From: Cyclostephanos tholiformis
Taxonomy: Eukaryota > Bacillariophyta > Thalassiosirophyceae > Thalassiosirales > Thalassiosiraceae
Direction: 5' to 3'
DNA: 12,398 nucleotides
Assembly: GCA_036939975.1 (NCBI GenBank)
Contig: JALLPB010000873.1
Location: forward strand, 1 to 12,398
Below, one piece after another: positions 1-9,012 of the stretch. Within the stretch, counting starts at the first letter, position 1; every line of letters starts with the position of its first letter. The translations under genes and the position numbers were made by a program. Under the pieces are notes generated by a model that ran no database searches, was not told where the DNA came from, and saw only the letters and a program-made list of their open reading frames with translations.

Positions 1-294
1 CATATGGGGAGACTCATTACGCAAAATGAATCTGTTCCCATACGGGGACCAACATACACACTCAAAGAAATCACAGCCTAAAATCACCGATACTTGGCTT
101 GATGAGTTTTGTCTTTTTCAATTGCTTGCGCCGAGTGTTCTACAGGAGAGATTCGGGGGCGAAGTCTGCACACAACATCTCGCTGAAAGTGACAGGAACT
201 TGGCAAGGACTTCAGCGAGATTTAACAATTAACAATAATGAATTAGTAGTTTTGGGGTACTCTACTGAATCGAGAGGAAAGAAATCAAAGAAAA
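1..294. other. Upstream region of the THNSL2-like gene; no gene recognised
   Basis: No conserved coding stretch is visible here. The region should hold the promoter and 5' leader of the gene starting at 295. In the frame of that gene a TAG stop lies at 247-249, so without splicing the coding sequence cannot extend further upstream. An ATG at 102 opens a short reading frame in another frame that runs past 295 to 329. If transcribed, it would be an overlapping upstream ORF; if spliced, it could be a leader exon (see findings). Whether the left edge holds the end of another gene cannot be told. Confidence 0.5.
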
Positions 295-2468
295 ATGAAA
301 TACAAATCCACCCGAGGGGGCCACCGTGAGTACACCTTCGAAGAGGCTCTGTTCGCGGGATACGCTCCCGATCGAGGATTGTTCGTCCCAGCATCATTGC
401 CGGTCATCACGGCAGAACAGCATTTGACACAATGGTCCAAACTGTCATTTCCCCAGTTGGCATACTCAGTTTTGGTGGGTGCGATGAGATGAAACATCTT
501 ACGTCCTACTTTCCGAAATTCACTATTGCTCTCTGCGTGCTATTTAAATAGCTCATTCATTTAATCTACAACCCATTCCCAGCGCATGTTCGTACATCCC
601 TCGGAAATCAATGACGAAGACCTGAAATCGATATGCGACAAGTCTTACCCCAGAGATGAATTCGACGACGAATCATTCATCCCGGTTAAGAAGTTGGGAT
701 CTGCATTCGTCGCCGAGTTATTTCATGGCCCAACATTCTGCTTTAAAGATATCGGGTGAGCTCAAAATCATTTTCATTTGCATGGTGACGGTGCTAATAA
801 TTATCTGATCATTTCTTCATGTTCATCGCTGGCCACGTTGGATGAAAAAGAATGAGAGGCGTGATCAATCTCCTTGCGCACTTTGCTACAGTACGTGGCA
901 GGGCAGTAACAATACTTGTTGCCACCACAGGTGAGGCTGTCTCTTCATCCCATACGACTATCATTGCCTTGACTCAACGCAGGGAAATTCTTCTGCTGTA
1001 ATTTTGCACGCAAAACAGGGGACACTGGCCCAGCCGCCGTCCATGCCGTTAATGACGTAGCTTGCCCCCTCCTATCGATCATTGTTCATTATCCTCGCGG
1101 GCAGATAAGTGACTTTCAGAGAAAGCAACTCACAACGGTCGATTCTAAGTATGTGAAGGTGGTGTCGTTCGAAGGTGGTGGGGATGATATGGATTGGCCC
1201 ATTAAGGAAACATTGTTGGGAAATTGTGATGATATTGCTATTGGTGGACGTACGTTTTGTGGCATTAATTCTTACAATATTGGAAGACCGCTACTTCAGA
1301 TTGTGCATTTCGTAAGTTTACTCAAATATTCACGAAATTGAATATGTATTATCTTGCCGTTAAGTCTTACAAATCCATGTGGAACGATATGTGGTTAAGA
1401 TATGGATCTACTTGAGAATGGCAGAGCGTTTAGGCATCGAGCCAGGCGATAAATGTAAGCAAAGCAATCCATAATATAATGCACAACAAGAGTAAGAGTT
1501 CTCACTCAAGTAACGTTTCATTTCTGGATGCAAATTTAAGATTGCATGATCGATATGGTAATTCCAACGGGTGCGATGGGAAATTTAACTGGTGGATACA
1601 TGGCGAAACTAATGGGCGTTCCGATTGGAAGGCTATGCGCCGGTGTCAATATCAATGGTTAGTATTAGTATGAAGGTGACCCTAATGCATATCGAACATT
1701 CCCTGTGCATTGTCAAGTTGATACACTACACCTTTTGCTCGTGTTATTTATCTAGACATTACTCACAGGGTGATAGATCGAGGTGAATTCCACAGGAAAC
1801 GAATCCAAAAGACCTTATCTGACGCGATCAATATTGAAGTGGTGAGTAGATGAATAAACTGCATGCTTATATTTTCAAACTATTTTTGACAAATGTGCTG
1901 CGTCATCTGGCTGACAAGATGTGTTTTGCAGCCTTATAACTTTGAAAGGATTGCATTTTATGCCACCGGATGTAACTGTCCATTAATTCTAGAGTGGATG
2001 ACAGTAATGGAGCGCACTCAACAGCTTACATTAGGGACAGAATGGCATAAAAGACTGAAAGAAGATTTTTGCAGCGCTCGTGTGACCGATGATGAAATGA
2101 TCGACGCTCTCTGCCGAGTACATGCGAGATTAAATTACGTAGCTGATCCACATACAGCCGTGGCATTGGCGGCTGCGATGAAAGTGGGATATACATTCAC
2201 AGAGATCGCATCAACAGATGAAATGATACCAGTGGTTGTACTGGCCACCGCTTCGCCGTGCAAATTCCAAGAACAAATGACTGTGGCGCTTGGCCTAGAA
2301 GGCTGGGAATCATGGAAAGAGCAAAGCTTTCCTATCAGGGCCCACAAAACACTTGAGACGAAGGAAATTGAGCCGTATTATTTTCCCCAGACCGAGGGTG
2401 CTTCGCTGATTGAGGTTCAGTCGAAGTGGAGGCGTATGATGCTTGATATCGTACATGATCATTTTTAG
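295..2468 (+). CDS. THNSL2: Threonine synthase family PLP enzyme, THNSL2-like (8 exons)
   Basis: Exons are 295-474, 583-755, 851-930, 1019-1311, 1400-1454, 1541-1657, 1756-1841 and 1932-2468, which sum to 1521 nt and 506 residues. All seven introns are GT-AG and 86-108 nt long. This is a fold-type II PLP enzyme. The N-terminal STRG and GYAPDRGLF motifs lie in the first 35 residues. ELFHGPT..FKD follows, with the PLP lysine at about K115, then ATTGDTG at 142-148, INSYNIGR, and the phosphate loop PTGAMGN at 269-275. NDITHR and PYNFER come next, and DPHTAVAL near the C-terminus. ThrC and yeast Thr4 carry PSGNFGD in the loop, whereas animal THNSL2 has PTGAxGN, NDIxHR and PYNxER; this protein matches THNSL2. 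Bacterial ThrC makes threonine from O-phosphohomoserine; mouse THNSL2 is reported to be a phospho-lyase producing 2-oxobutyrate. Which reaction applies here is not settled. No presequence is visible from this start. Family assignment is firm; the start and exact reaction are less so. Confidence 0.93.
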
Positions 2469-2673
2469 TGAAGAACTGGAATTCGGTGGCTGCAGACTGG
2501 ATGTGTCTCACATCATTAAAAGTTTATTCAATTTTGTTCCTACTATTTTCGGAGCCTCGGAAGCGCAAATTTTCTCTGCACATTCTCCTATGTGTCACAA
2601 ACATGATTAATTAAAATCGTCTTACTCGGATTAATCTCCATTCATTTTCGTATGGTACCCTCTTTATGCAGCC
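2469..2673. other. Shared 3' region between convergent genes
   Basis: This is a 205-nt gap between the stops of the THNSL2-like gene and pyruvate kinase, which point at each other. It is AT-rich, with ATTAAAAGTTTATT near 2515-2528 and TTAATTAAAA near 2608-2617, suitable as loose polyadenylation signals. No ORF or RNA gene is recognised. The 3' UTRs of the two transcripts probably approach or overlap each other here. Confidence 0.5.
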
Positions 2674-4790
2674 TCACGCTGCCTTAAACGTGCTCATTTT
2701 CATATTGTAAGAATGAAGATGCATGTCACCGGGTTTGCCTGTAGTTCTGTCCACGGTAATAACTCTGTCACCTGTGAGTAAAAGGGCAATTAAGCAGAGA
2801 CCGGATATGCAAGCAAATGGAATGAGAGTGATTCAATAAAAATGCAACGAACCGGCAGTCGAAACTTACCCGGCCTGGCAAACCCTAGTTCCAATGCCGT
2901 TCTCATAGCCTCAGCTCGTAAGGTTGCCATCCTAGTACCTGGTGCCATAGGATCAATATCTGTTTGCAACATGATTGGAAATACACCTCGGTGCAATTGG
3001 AGACGCCTTGCTACCTGCACATCGGTGCAGAATGCAAGAACAGGTACTGTTGGCCTGTGACCCGAAACGAACCGTGCCACTTTACCGGTTTTGGTGATGA
3101 CAATGATCAATTTAGCACCAAGTTCACGAGCACTCCTAACAGAGCTCTCTGCTACTGCATGAAGACATTGATCTTCTTTGATGTTGGAAAGATCGATAAG
3201 CGAGTTCGGATTAACTCTGTTCAGGCGGGGCTTAGAAGTCATGATTTCGTCAGCTTCTCTAAGTATCATCTTCATCGCCTTGATACTTTCAATGGGATAT
3301 GCACCAGCGGCGGTCTCTCCGCTTAACATGACTGCATCTGCACCGTCCAAAACGGCCGTTCCAACGTCGGTCACTTCTGCTCTAGTCGGGCGCGGATTTC
3401 TTTGCATAGAGTCCAGCTTGAACAAAGGGCATGAGGCATGTAGGCGAACATGGGAAACAAATGAATGCTCACAAATTCGATGCAAAAACATGATATCTCA
3501 CCATTTGAGTGGCGACTATGACAGGTTTGCCAGCAGAGTTGCATTTCTCAACCATCATCTTTTGAGCAGCAAATACCTGTGAAGAACAATGAAAGGCGCA
3601 AAGTGTTATTTAAACGCTTGTAAGATCAAAAGAGAAGAGATTATCTTGAGTACCTTTCGGTACGGAATTTCTACACCCAGGTCTCCTCTGGCCACCATTA
3701 TGCCATCAGACTCGAGTAGAATTTCATCAAAGTTATCGATCTAATTGCCGTCCATATCATGAGACATAAGATGTTTCAAGAAGAGGGGTGCGGAAATGAA
3801 TGAGAACAGTATCAATGAAAATACTACCCATGCATCGTCACTCACTCCTTCCTTACTCTCAATCTTACTGATGACTAGAGGTCGCAGGGGAGGTGAAGAT
3901 CCATCAGTAGGTTGAGGCAGATCAGAAATGCAACGATCCAGGTAGGCCTTGACAGACCGGACGTTTGCCGCGGATCGAATGAAAGAAGCAGCGAGGAAGT
4001 CGGCGCCGACCTCGCAGCTCCACTTTAAATCTCGTTTGTCCTTATCAGTCAGCGCGGGTAGATCCAATTCTGCATCGGGTAAATTGACACTCTTATTTTT
4101 CTTGATGGGACCAGCATTCAAGGCGACACAGGTGACGCTATTGGTCCCCACATGAGTAACTTCAAGTGCAATCAGCCCATCATCCAGCAAAATCTGACCG
4201 CCTACGGTCATCGTTTTAGCAATCGACTGATAATCCATCTGCAACCGATGAGGGCCTTCTGGGGAAGACGGGGCCTCATCATCCGACACCTTCTCAGTTG
4301 TTACTTCTACGATGGATCCAACCCCAAACTCTTGTACAGCGGCATTGCCCTGCAGAGGCCCTGTGCGGATCTCGGGTCCCTTGGTATCAACGAGGACGGC
4401 ACGTACGTTGTAGGGCATGACCATTTTGGCGCCATCTGCCAGGTCGCCGTGTCTTCCGTGAGCTTTACGTACTAATGCCATGCATGCCGCTGGATAAGTA
4501 TAATCATCACCAGCGTGGGAGAAGTTCAGTCTAGCCACATTCATGCCATTGGCTACTAGTGCCGAGACTTTTTCGGGGGTGTCCGATGCCGGCCCCAACG
4601 TGCAGACGATTTTGGTCATACCGTAGTCCTCAACCTTCATCGGGGCACTGAGCGATTTCATGTACGCATTGATGCTGAAACATATTTTACCCTGGCTGAG
4701 ACGTTGGATATTGGCGAACGCATGCTGCTGACTCTGCCTTTGTAAGAGGCGGGGGCTGGCAGCGGCGACGGAGCAAAAAGAACGCAGCAT
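2674..4790 (-). CDS. PK: Pyruvate kinase with N-terminal extension (5 exons)
   Basis: On the minus strand the exons are 4790-3846, 3740-3654, 3576-3502, 3416-2870 and 2771-2674. They total 1752 nt and 583 residues; introns are 105, 77, 85 and 98 nt. The enzyme transfers phosphate from phosphoenolpyruvate to ADP, giving pyruvate and ATP. The first 53 residues precede the conserved start of the A domain and contain several Arg and Lys but no Asp or Glu, which resembles a mitochondrial presequence. Then come [21 protein letters not shown] (R87), [10 protein letters not shown] (136-144) and [10 protein letters not shown] with catalytic K309. ARGDLG at 332-337 (Mg and substrate), [26 protein letters not shown] and a full C-terminal domain complete it. 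Glu at 140 is the residue linked to potassium dependence in the animal enzyme. Met44, Met51 and Met58 are alternative starts that would give a cytosolic form. It shares a divergent promoter region with the trpD-type gene. Confidence 0.95.
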
Positions 4791-5128
4791 GGTTCCACTA
4801 ATTTAGTACTCGCTCTGGTGGGCAGCGTAGCACGATGAGCCGGCGCCAAAAGAGGCAAAGATTTTTTTCGGAGGACGAGCTTTTTTTTCTCTGATGATGT
4901 CATACTATTATCATTGTCGTACGATATCAAATGGAAACAATTCCTATGTAGATACTAATAAAGGGAAGAGTCATTCTTCTCTCAAACTACCGATTAATAC
5001 CTATTTCATGAACAGCGAGAAAGAGGAAGAAGCTCTGCATCGCTGCAACGCCTCTCCCGACCATTCACAAAGGAGATGGTACTATCGTACTATCGTAAGG
5101 TAATATCGTATTATCTTCTCCTGCAACC
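4791..5128. promoter_or_regulatory. Divergent promoter region: pyruvate kinase / TrpD
   Basis: This 338-nt gap separates two head-to-head genes, so it must hold both promoters unless leader exons lie elsewhere. I see T-rich tracts near 4863-4888, an ATGATGTCAT block at 4894-4903 that is one base from a palindromic CRE/bZIP site (TGACGTCA), and a small cluster of TATCGTA heptamers next to the trpD start. A TAA at 5096-5098 is in frame with the downstream coding sequence, which supports the start at 5129. No ORF here resembles a protein I know. The regulatory roles are inferred from position only. Confidence 0.6.
5083..5110 (+). repeat. Three copies of TATCGTA just before the trpD start
   Basis: TATCGTA occurs at 5083-5089, 5091-5097 and 5104-5110, the last ending 18 nt before the ATG. 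The first two sit inside a tandem ACTATCGT pair (5081-5096). An inverted copy, TACGATA, is at 4920-4926 on the pyruvate kinase side of the same gap. This may be a repeated protein-binding site or only a decayed short tandem repeat. Confidence 0.5.
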
Positions 5129-6295
5129 ATGAGCCTCAAGCAATACATGGAAACCCTCATCCAGGGGGATCGTCATCTGACTGCCGATGAAACCTATGAA
5201 GCTTTCTTTATCATCCTCAATGAAGATCCACCGCAATGCCAAGTTGCCTCCCTCTTGACCTTGCTCCGTGCGCGGCGTGAAAGTCCCCAAGAGATATCCG
5301 GCATGGTCCGTGCCATGAATGCGTCCTGCCTTCCAGTTACATTCAACAATGAGAAGAAACTCTTGGACATAGTCGGTACCGGTGGTGATGGTGCTGACAC
5401 AATCAACATTTCAACGGCCAGCGTCGTACTTGCCGCTGCATGTGGTGCCACCGTCGCCAAGGCGGGAAATCGCAGCGTCTCGTCCTGCTGCGGGTCTGCG
5501 GATGTACTAGAAGCCCTTGGTGTGCAGGTCGACCTTTCTCCATCTCAAGTGGTTGAATGTGTTGAGGAATGCGGCATCGCCTTTTTATTTGCACCGATAA
5601 ATCATCCTGCCATGAAGGCAGTGGCGCCCATCCGAAGGCAATTGGGAGTAAGGACGTGCTTCAACATTTTGGGACCCATGACGAATGCCGCATCGGCTCA
5701 AAGAGCCGTGATCGGTGTGTTCCAGGAAGATTTAATAGAGTTGGTGGCCGAGACTTTGAAAGTTGTCGGGAAGGTGGATCACGTGTGCGTGATTCATGGA
5801 GGTGGATTGGACGAGATTAGTCCGTTGGGACCTGCCAAAATAATTGAGGTGAGATGTAACAAATTCTTTCACTCGTGCATGTTTTGTGACAAGTAGACCG
5901 CACTCATTCATTCTGGTACCATACATTCTTCTATCTCAACCCAGATCAAAAACATTGCACCTCCTGGTGAAACCAGAGATTACACCACCCGCACCTATCA
6001 GTTCGACCCACTGACCATCAACATACCGCGCTGCAAAGTCGAGGACCTCAGGGGCGGAGATCCCGCCCAAAATGCGAAAGAATTCGAAATGGTATTGCAG
6101 GGTGGGGAATATGTGAATAATGCGAAGAAGGATGCTGTCGTGCTGAATGCGGGTGTGGGATGCTACGTGTATGGATTGACTGAGTCGATCGAGGAGGGTT
6201 GTGCACTGGCGAGGAAGACTATGGTGGAAGGGAAGGGAGAAGAAGTCTTGATTAAGTGGAGGGATGCAAGTAAGAAGATTGCAGGCCGGGGCTAA
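5129..6295 (+). CDS. trpD: Anthranilate phosphoribosyltransferase (2 exons)
   Basis: Exons are 5129-5848 and 5945-6295 around a 96-nt phase-0 GT-AG intron, giving 356 residues, normal for a stand-alone TrpD. It catalyses the second step of tryptophan synthesis, joining PRPP and anthranilate. Visible motifs are an N-terminal helical domain (about 1-70), the PRPP loop DIVGTGGDG with GTGGDG at 83-88, NIST at 93-96, KAGNR at 111-115, SSCCGSADVLEALGV, NHPAMK, IRRQLG with the anthranilate-site Arg near 170, FNILGP, and GLDEISPLG with the acidic Mg pair at 228-229. KAGNR replaces the common bacterial KHGNR; as I recall, plant enzymes also deviate here and share the CGSADV form. An in-frame stop lies 30 nt upstream and no transit peptide is present, so as modelled the protein is cytosolic. 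It is not fused to TrpG, TrpC or TrpF. Confidence 0.95.
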
Positions 6296-6680
6296 AACAA
6301 TTCTCGCGATGAACGATCGGTTGACTTGAGCATGAGAGATTGAGCCCCCTTTACATGCATCTCCTTTTTTATCTATCACAGAAAATCTATCTAAGTCTAC
6401 AATGCGTACTTATCTTTCGAGTAAGATGTTCCTACAAAAAGATATACGAACAATCTCGGAACACAAAATATCTCAGGACATATCATAGGCATCATGCTCC
6501 CGGATGAGCTCTACTGTTAATGAAACGACAGCAGAACTATTTGATTGCTCAAGGGTTGCGCATTTTAGTCCTTGTATGAAAGGTACTTGCTACCATGTTA
6601 TCTATTTTCTAGTGGGGTACTTAGCGCAAGATAGCACGCGCTGGCCTGCACAGTTTGGCCGTGGGCAGAAAAAGCTTCTC
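6296..6680. other. Shared 3' region between convergent trpD and CCT3; no gene recognised
   Basis: This 385-nt gap lies tail to tail between two genes. It is AT-rich from about 6355 to 6490 and includes AATAT- and AAAAT-type tracts that could serve as polyadenylation signals. An 85-codon frame opens at 6504 on the plus strand, but it runs into the last intron and last exon of CCT3, has no recognisable domain, and looks like chance. I found no tRNA-like cloverleaf or conserved RNA motif by eye. Confidence 0.45.
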
Positions 6681-8831
6681 TCAATGTCCCTTCTTCTTAG
6701 ACCCGAACACAATATCATCAATGCGCCTGTGCGTGTATGTGGAATGTTAGGCAGTGCATAAAAAAGAACTAACGACAGAATTAAGATCAGATTTGAACTC
6801 ACAAAATCATGCAGGCACTTTCAACAGCTGTCTTGATGGTTTGTATCTTAACACTAAATGGCTCCCAGATACCAAATTCTTCCATATCCACAAGCTTGCC
6901 GGTTGTGCCATCAAGGCCCCAGTTGCATTTGGGGAACACCCCCCCGCCGTTTTCCTTTTCCGCTTCTTCGTAGGCTGCCGCATGCTTTGCTCTCAGTTGC
7001 GTCACAGTACGAATGACGCTCACGCCACAATTCTGTGCCAAAGTTCTAGGAATGACCTCCATGGCTTCTCCAACAGCGAGAAAGGGGCCTTGTTGGACAC
7101 CCTCCAACTTCAGCCCAGCTTTACGAAGGCCAACAGACACAGCCATTTCCGTGGCACCGCCTCCTGGAAGCAGTCTGGGGTCAAATACAACGTTGCGGAC
7201 AACTAGCATGGCATCGGTCAAGTTTCGTTCAATCTCGTTGAGCACGTCCTTGCTCCCTCCGCGAAGAATTATAGTGCAAGCCTTGGGATCTTTGCACTGT
7301 TCAAAGAAGGCAAAGTACTCCTCACCAATCTTGCGCATTTCAAAAAGCCCGCATCCTGTCCCGATATCACTTTCGCGAATTTCATCTGTACGGCTGACAA
7401 TCGTAGCGCCAGTAGCACGTGCCACTCGGTTGTTGTCCGTCTTTCGCAGCCTCCTAAATGCGGTAATGTTGGCCTTGGCAAAGTAATGCTGGGCTAAATC
7501 GCTGACACCTTTCTCAGTTATGACAATGTCAGGCTTGAATGCAATGATTTCCATGCACATGTTTTCCACGTACTCCTCTTCCATCTTGAGTAGAGTGTTC
7601 CAGTCTTCCTCATCGGTGATCTCGACATTAGTTTGAGACTCCCCCTTTTTGTATTCAAGCGGAGAGTCCAGGAGGAGGATACGGGGGTTTTCGATACGAC
7701 GACGCATCTTTGAGTGGGTGACGTCCTTGTTGAACATGACACCTGAAAGGACAGCACAGTCGGCGATTTCGCCTCCCGGAATCTTTTCAACTTTTGCGTA
7801 GCGCTTGATGTCAACCTCCATCTTCTGAGAATAGACGTCACTGACACCACCGTGGGTAGACGATATTGTCGGCGTTTCCCTTGCCACGGTGAGGACCGCT
7901 TTGAGCGCCATGTCAATCATGATGTCGTTCCATCTAGAAGAGAACTTGGTGCCGATGCAACTTTGAACCAATGCTTTCATGCGGTCTGCATCGTGGACGT
8001 CCACGGTCAATGCTAATTTTTCGCAGATTGACAATGCCTCCTGTAAGGCGTAGTTGTAGCCGCGCACAATCACGGTGGGGTGTACGTTGGCCCTCACGAA
8101 CGGCTCAGCGTTGATGAGCATTTCCCCGGCGAGGATGATGACGGAGGTAGTTCCATCGCCAACTTCCTCGTCTTGGGCCCGGCTAAGCTCGATCATCGAT
8201 TTCGCGGTGGGATGGGAAACATCCACCTCACGGAGTATGCAATTGCCATCGTTTGTGATGACAATGCCGCCCATTGGATCCAGGAGCATCTTCCAGGAAA
8301 GGTAGAACAATTAACGTCGTTTGAATAAGGTACCATTCTCAACGCCACAGGAGGTGCGAAAGCAATAGCAAAACAATTTCTCTCACCTTGAGCATCGACC
8401 GTGGTCCCAGGGTACTGCGAATAATATCTGCGACAGCTCTTGCCGCGGCGATGTTTCCAATCTGCGCCTGACGTCCATGTGTCCTTTGTGTCTTGGAGTC
8501 TGCAAAACAATGAGAGTCGATTAGCCCACACACACGACAAGAAATTAGCAATGACGATAGAGTCCGAAATGCAATCAAGTTCTGAGGACTATCAGCAACT
8601 TCTACGGCAGCCAACAACTCGGTGGAAGCTCAGATGACGATAAAAAATGATATCAAGTTATTTCAAAACACCGCGCCATCCCTATCCAAAGTGTCGTCGG
8701 CGGGGATCGATTCAGGCGACAAATGACCGCCTTTCCGCGAACGGGAATCTTCGTCACCGCAGAAAAACTTCAAACAACTCACTTAGGACCATAATAGGCC
8801 CCATTCCTGGGGATGGGCCAGCGGATGCCAT
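6681..8831 (-). CDS. CCT3: T-complex protein 1 subunit gamma (CCT3), 4 exons
   Basis: Minus-strand exons are 8831-8783, 8499-8387, 8289-6803 and 6726-6681. They total 1695 nt and 564 residues; introns are 283, 97 and 76 nt. This is one of the eight subunits of the cytosolic TRiC/CCT chaperonin that folds actin, tubulin and many other proteins using ATP. The first exon encodes only 16 residues and splits an Asn codon before [10 protein letters not shown], matching the VLNxxTKRxxGR start of the gamma family. Next come [15 protein letters not shown] and [15 protein letters not shown]. The ATP-site GDGTTSV begins at residue 98, and the PGGGATEM region follows in the C-terminal half. The tiny last exon supplies LRIDDIVFG followed by a short basic tail, the classic CCT3 ending. 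Without it the frame would stop after ACMIL, one codon into the intron. It is head to head with eIF2B delta across 181 nt. Confidence 0.97.
8500..8782 (-). other. Intron 1 of CCT3, unusually long for this window
   Basis: This intron has donor GTGAGT and acceptor TTTTGCAG. At 283 nt it is more than twice the next longest intron here (122 nt). It follows the first 49 coding bases, a common place for a regulatory first intron. A candidate branch site, TGCTAAT, lies near the 3' end on the minus strand. ATGACGATA occurs twice on the plus strand, at 8551-8559 and 8634-8642. I could not fit a convincing snoRNA or coding sequence inside it. Confidence 0.75.
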
Positions 8832-9012
8832 GTTCGTCTATTTTTTGGGGGTTATGCGATTTCGGTCTTCGGGGGACGATCCTCTTCCGATCTGGGGCGA
8901 GAAAAAAAATTAGGACGGATGGCGGACAGACATTATTGGAGCAAAACACGAAAACTACCTACGATATCCGATCGACGCTACTTCGACGATATTCAGTATC
9001 TCCTCATCAATC
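8832..9012. promoter_or_regulatory. Divergent promoter region: CCT3 / eIF2B delta
   Basis: Only 181 nt separate the two start codons, so both core promoters must lie here unless one gene has an upstream leader exon. The stretch has several homopolymer runs: T6G5 near 8841-8851, GGGGG near 8871-8875 and A8 near 8903-8910. I see no clear TATA box at a typical distance from either gene. Both genes serve protein production, so a shared bidirectional promoter would be sensible, but this is inferred from position. Confidence 0.55.

Noticed and set aside
3741..3845. Premature stop or pseudogene in pyruvate kinase
   Set aside because: The stop belongs to a well-formed GT-AG intron, and the next exon resumes the exact conserved sequence (IDNFDEI, ARGDLG).
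4152..4475. 107-codon plus-strand frame inside pyruvate kinase exon 1
   Set aside because: Antisense to conserved pyruvate kinase sequence; no independent evidence for it.
5936..6379. 147-codon minus-strand frame opposite trpD exon 2
   Set aside because: It lies antisense to a confidently assigned exon, has no recognisable motif, and extends into the intron and 3' region as chance frames do.
6504..6761. 85-codon plus-strand frame in the trpD/CCT3 gap
   Set aside because: It overlaps the last exon and intron of CCT3, matches no family I know, and lacks splice or start context that would support it.
6799..6804. CCT3 ending at the in-frame TGA at 6801-6799
   Set aside because: The TGA is part of a GTGAGT donor. 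Splicing to 6726 restores the family's LRIDDIV ending, so the stop lies in the intron.
7013..7486. 157-codon plus-strand frame inside CCT3
   Set aside because: Fully antisense to conserved CCT3 coding sequence, with Ser-, Pro- and Arg-rich composition typical of a shadow frame.
8500..8782. Box C/D snoRNA in CCT3 intron 1
   Set aside because: C-like (GTGACGA, ATGACGA) and D-like (CTGA) motifs exist on both strands, but spacing is wrong, box C is imperfect, and no closing terminal stem is visible.
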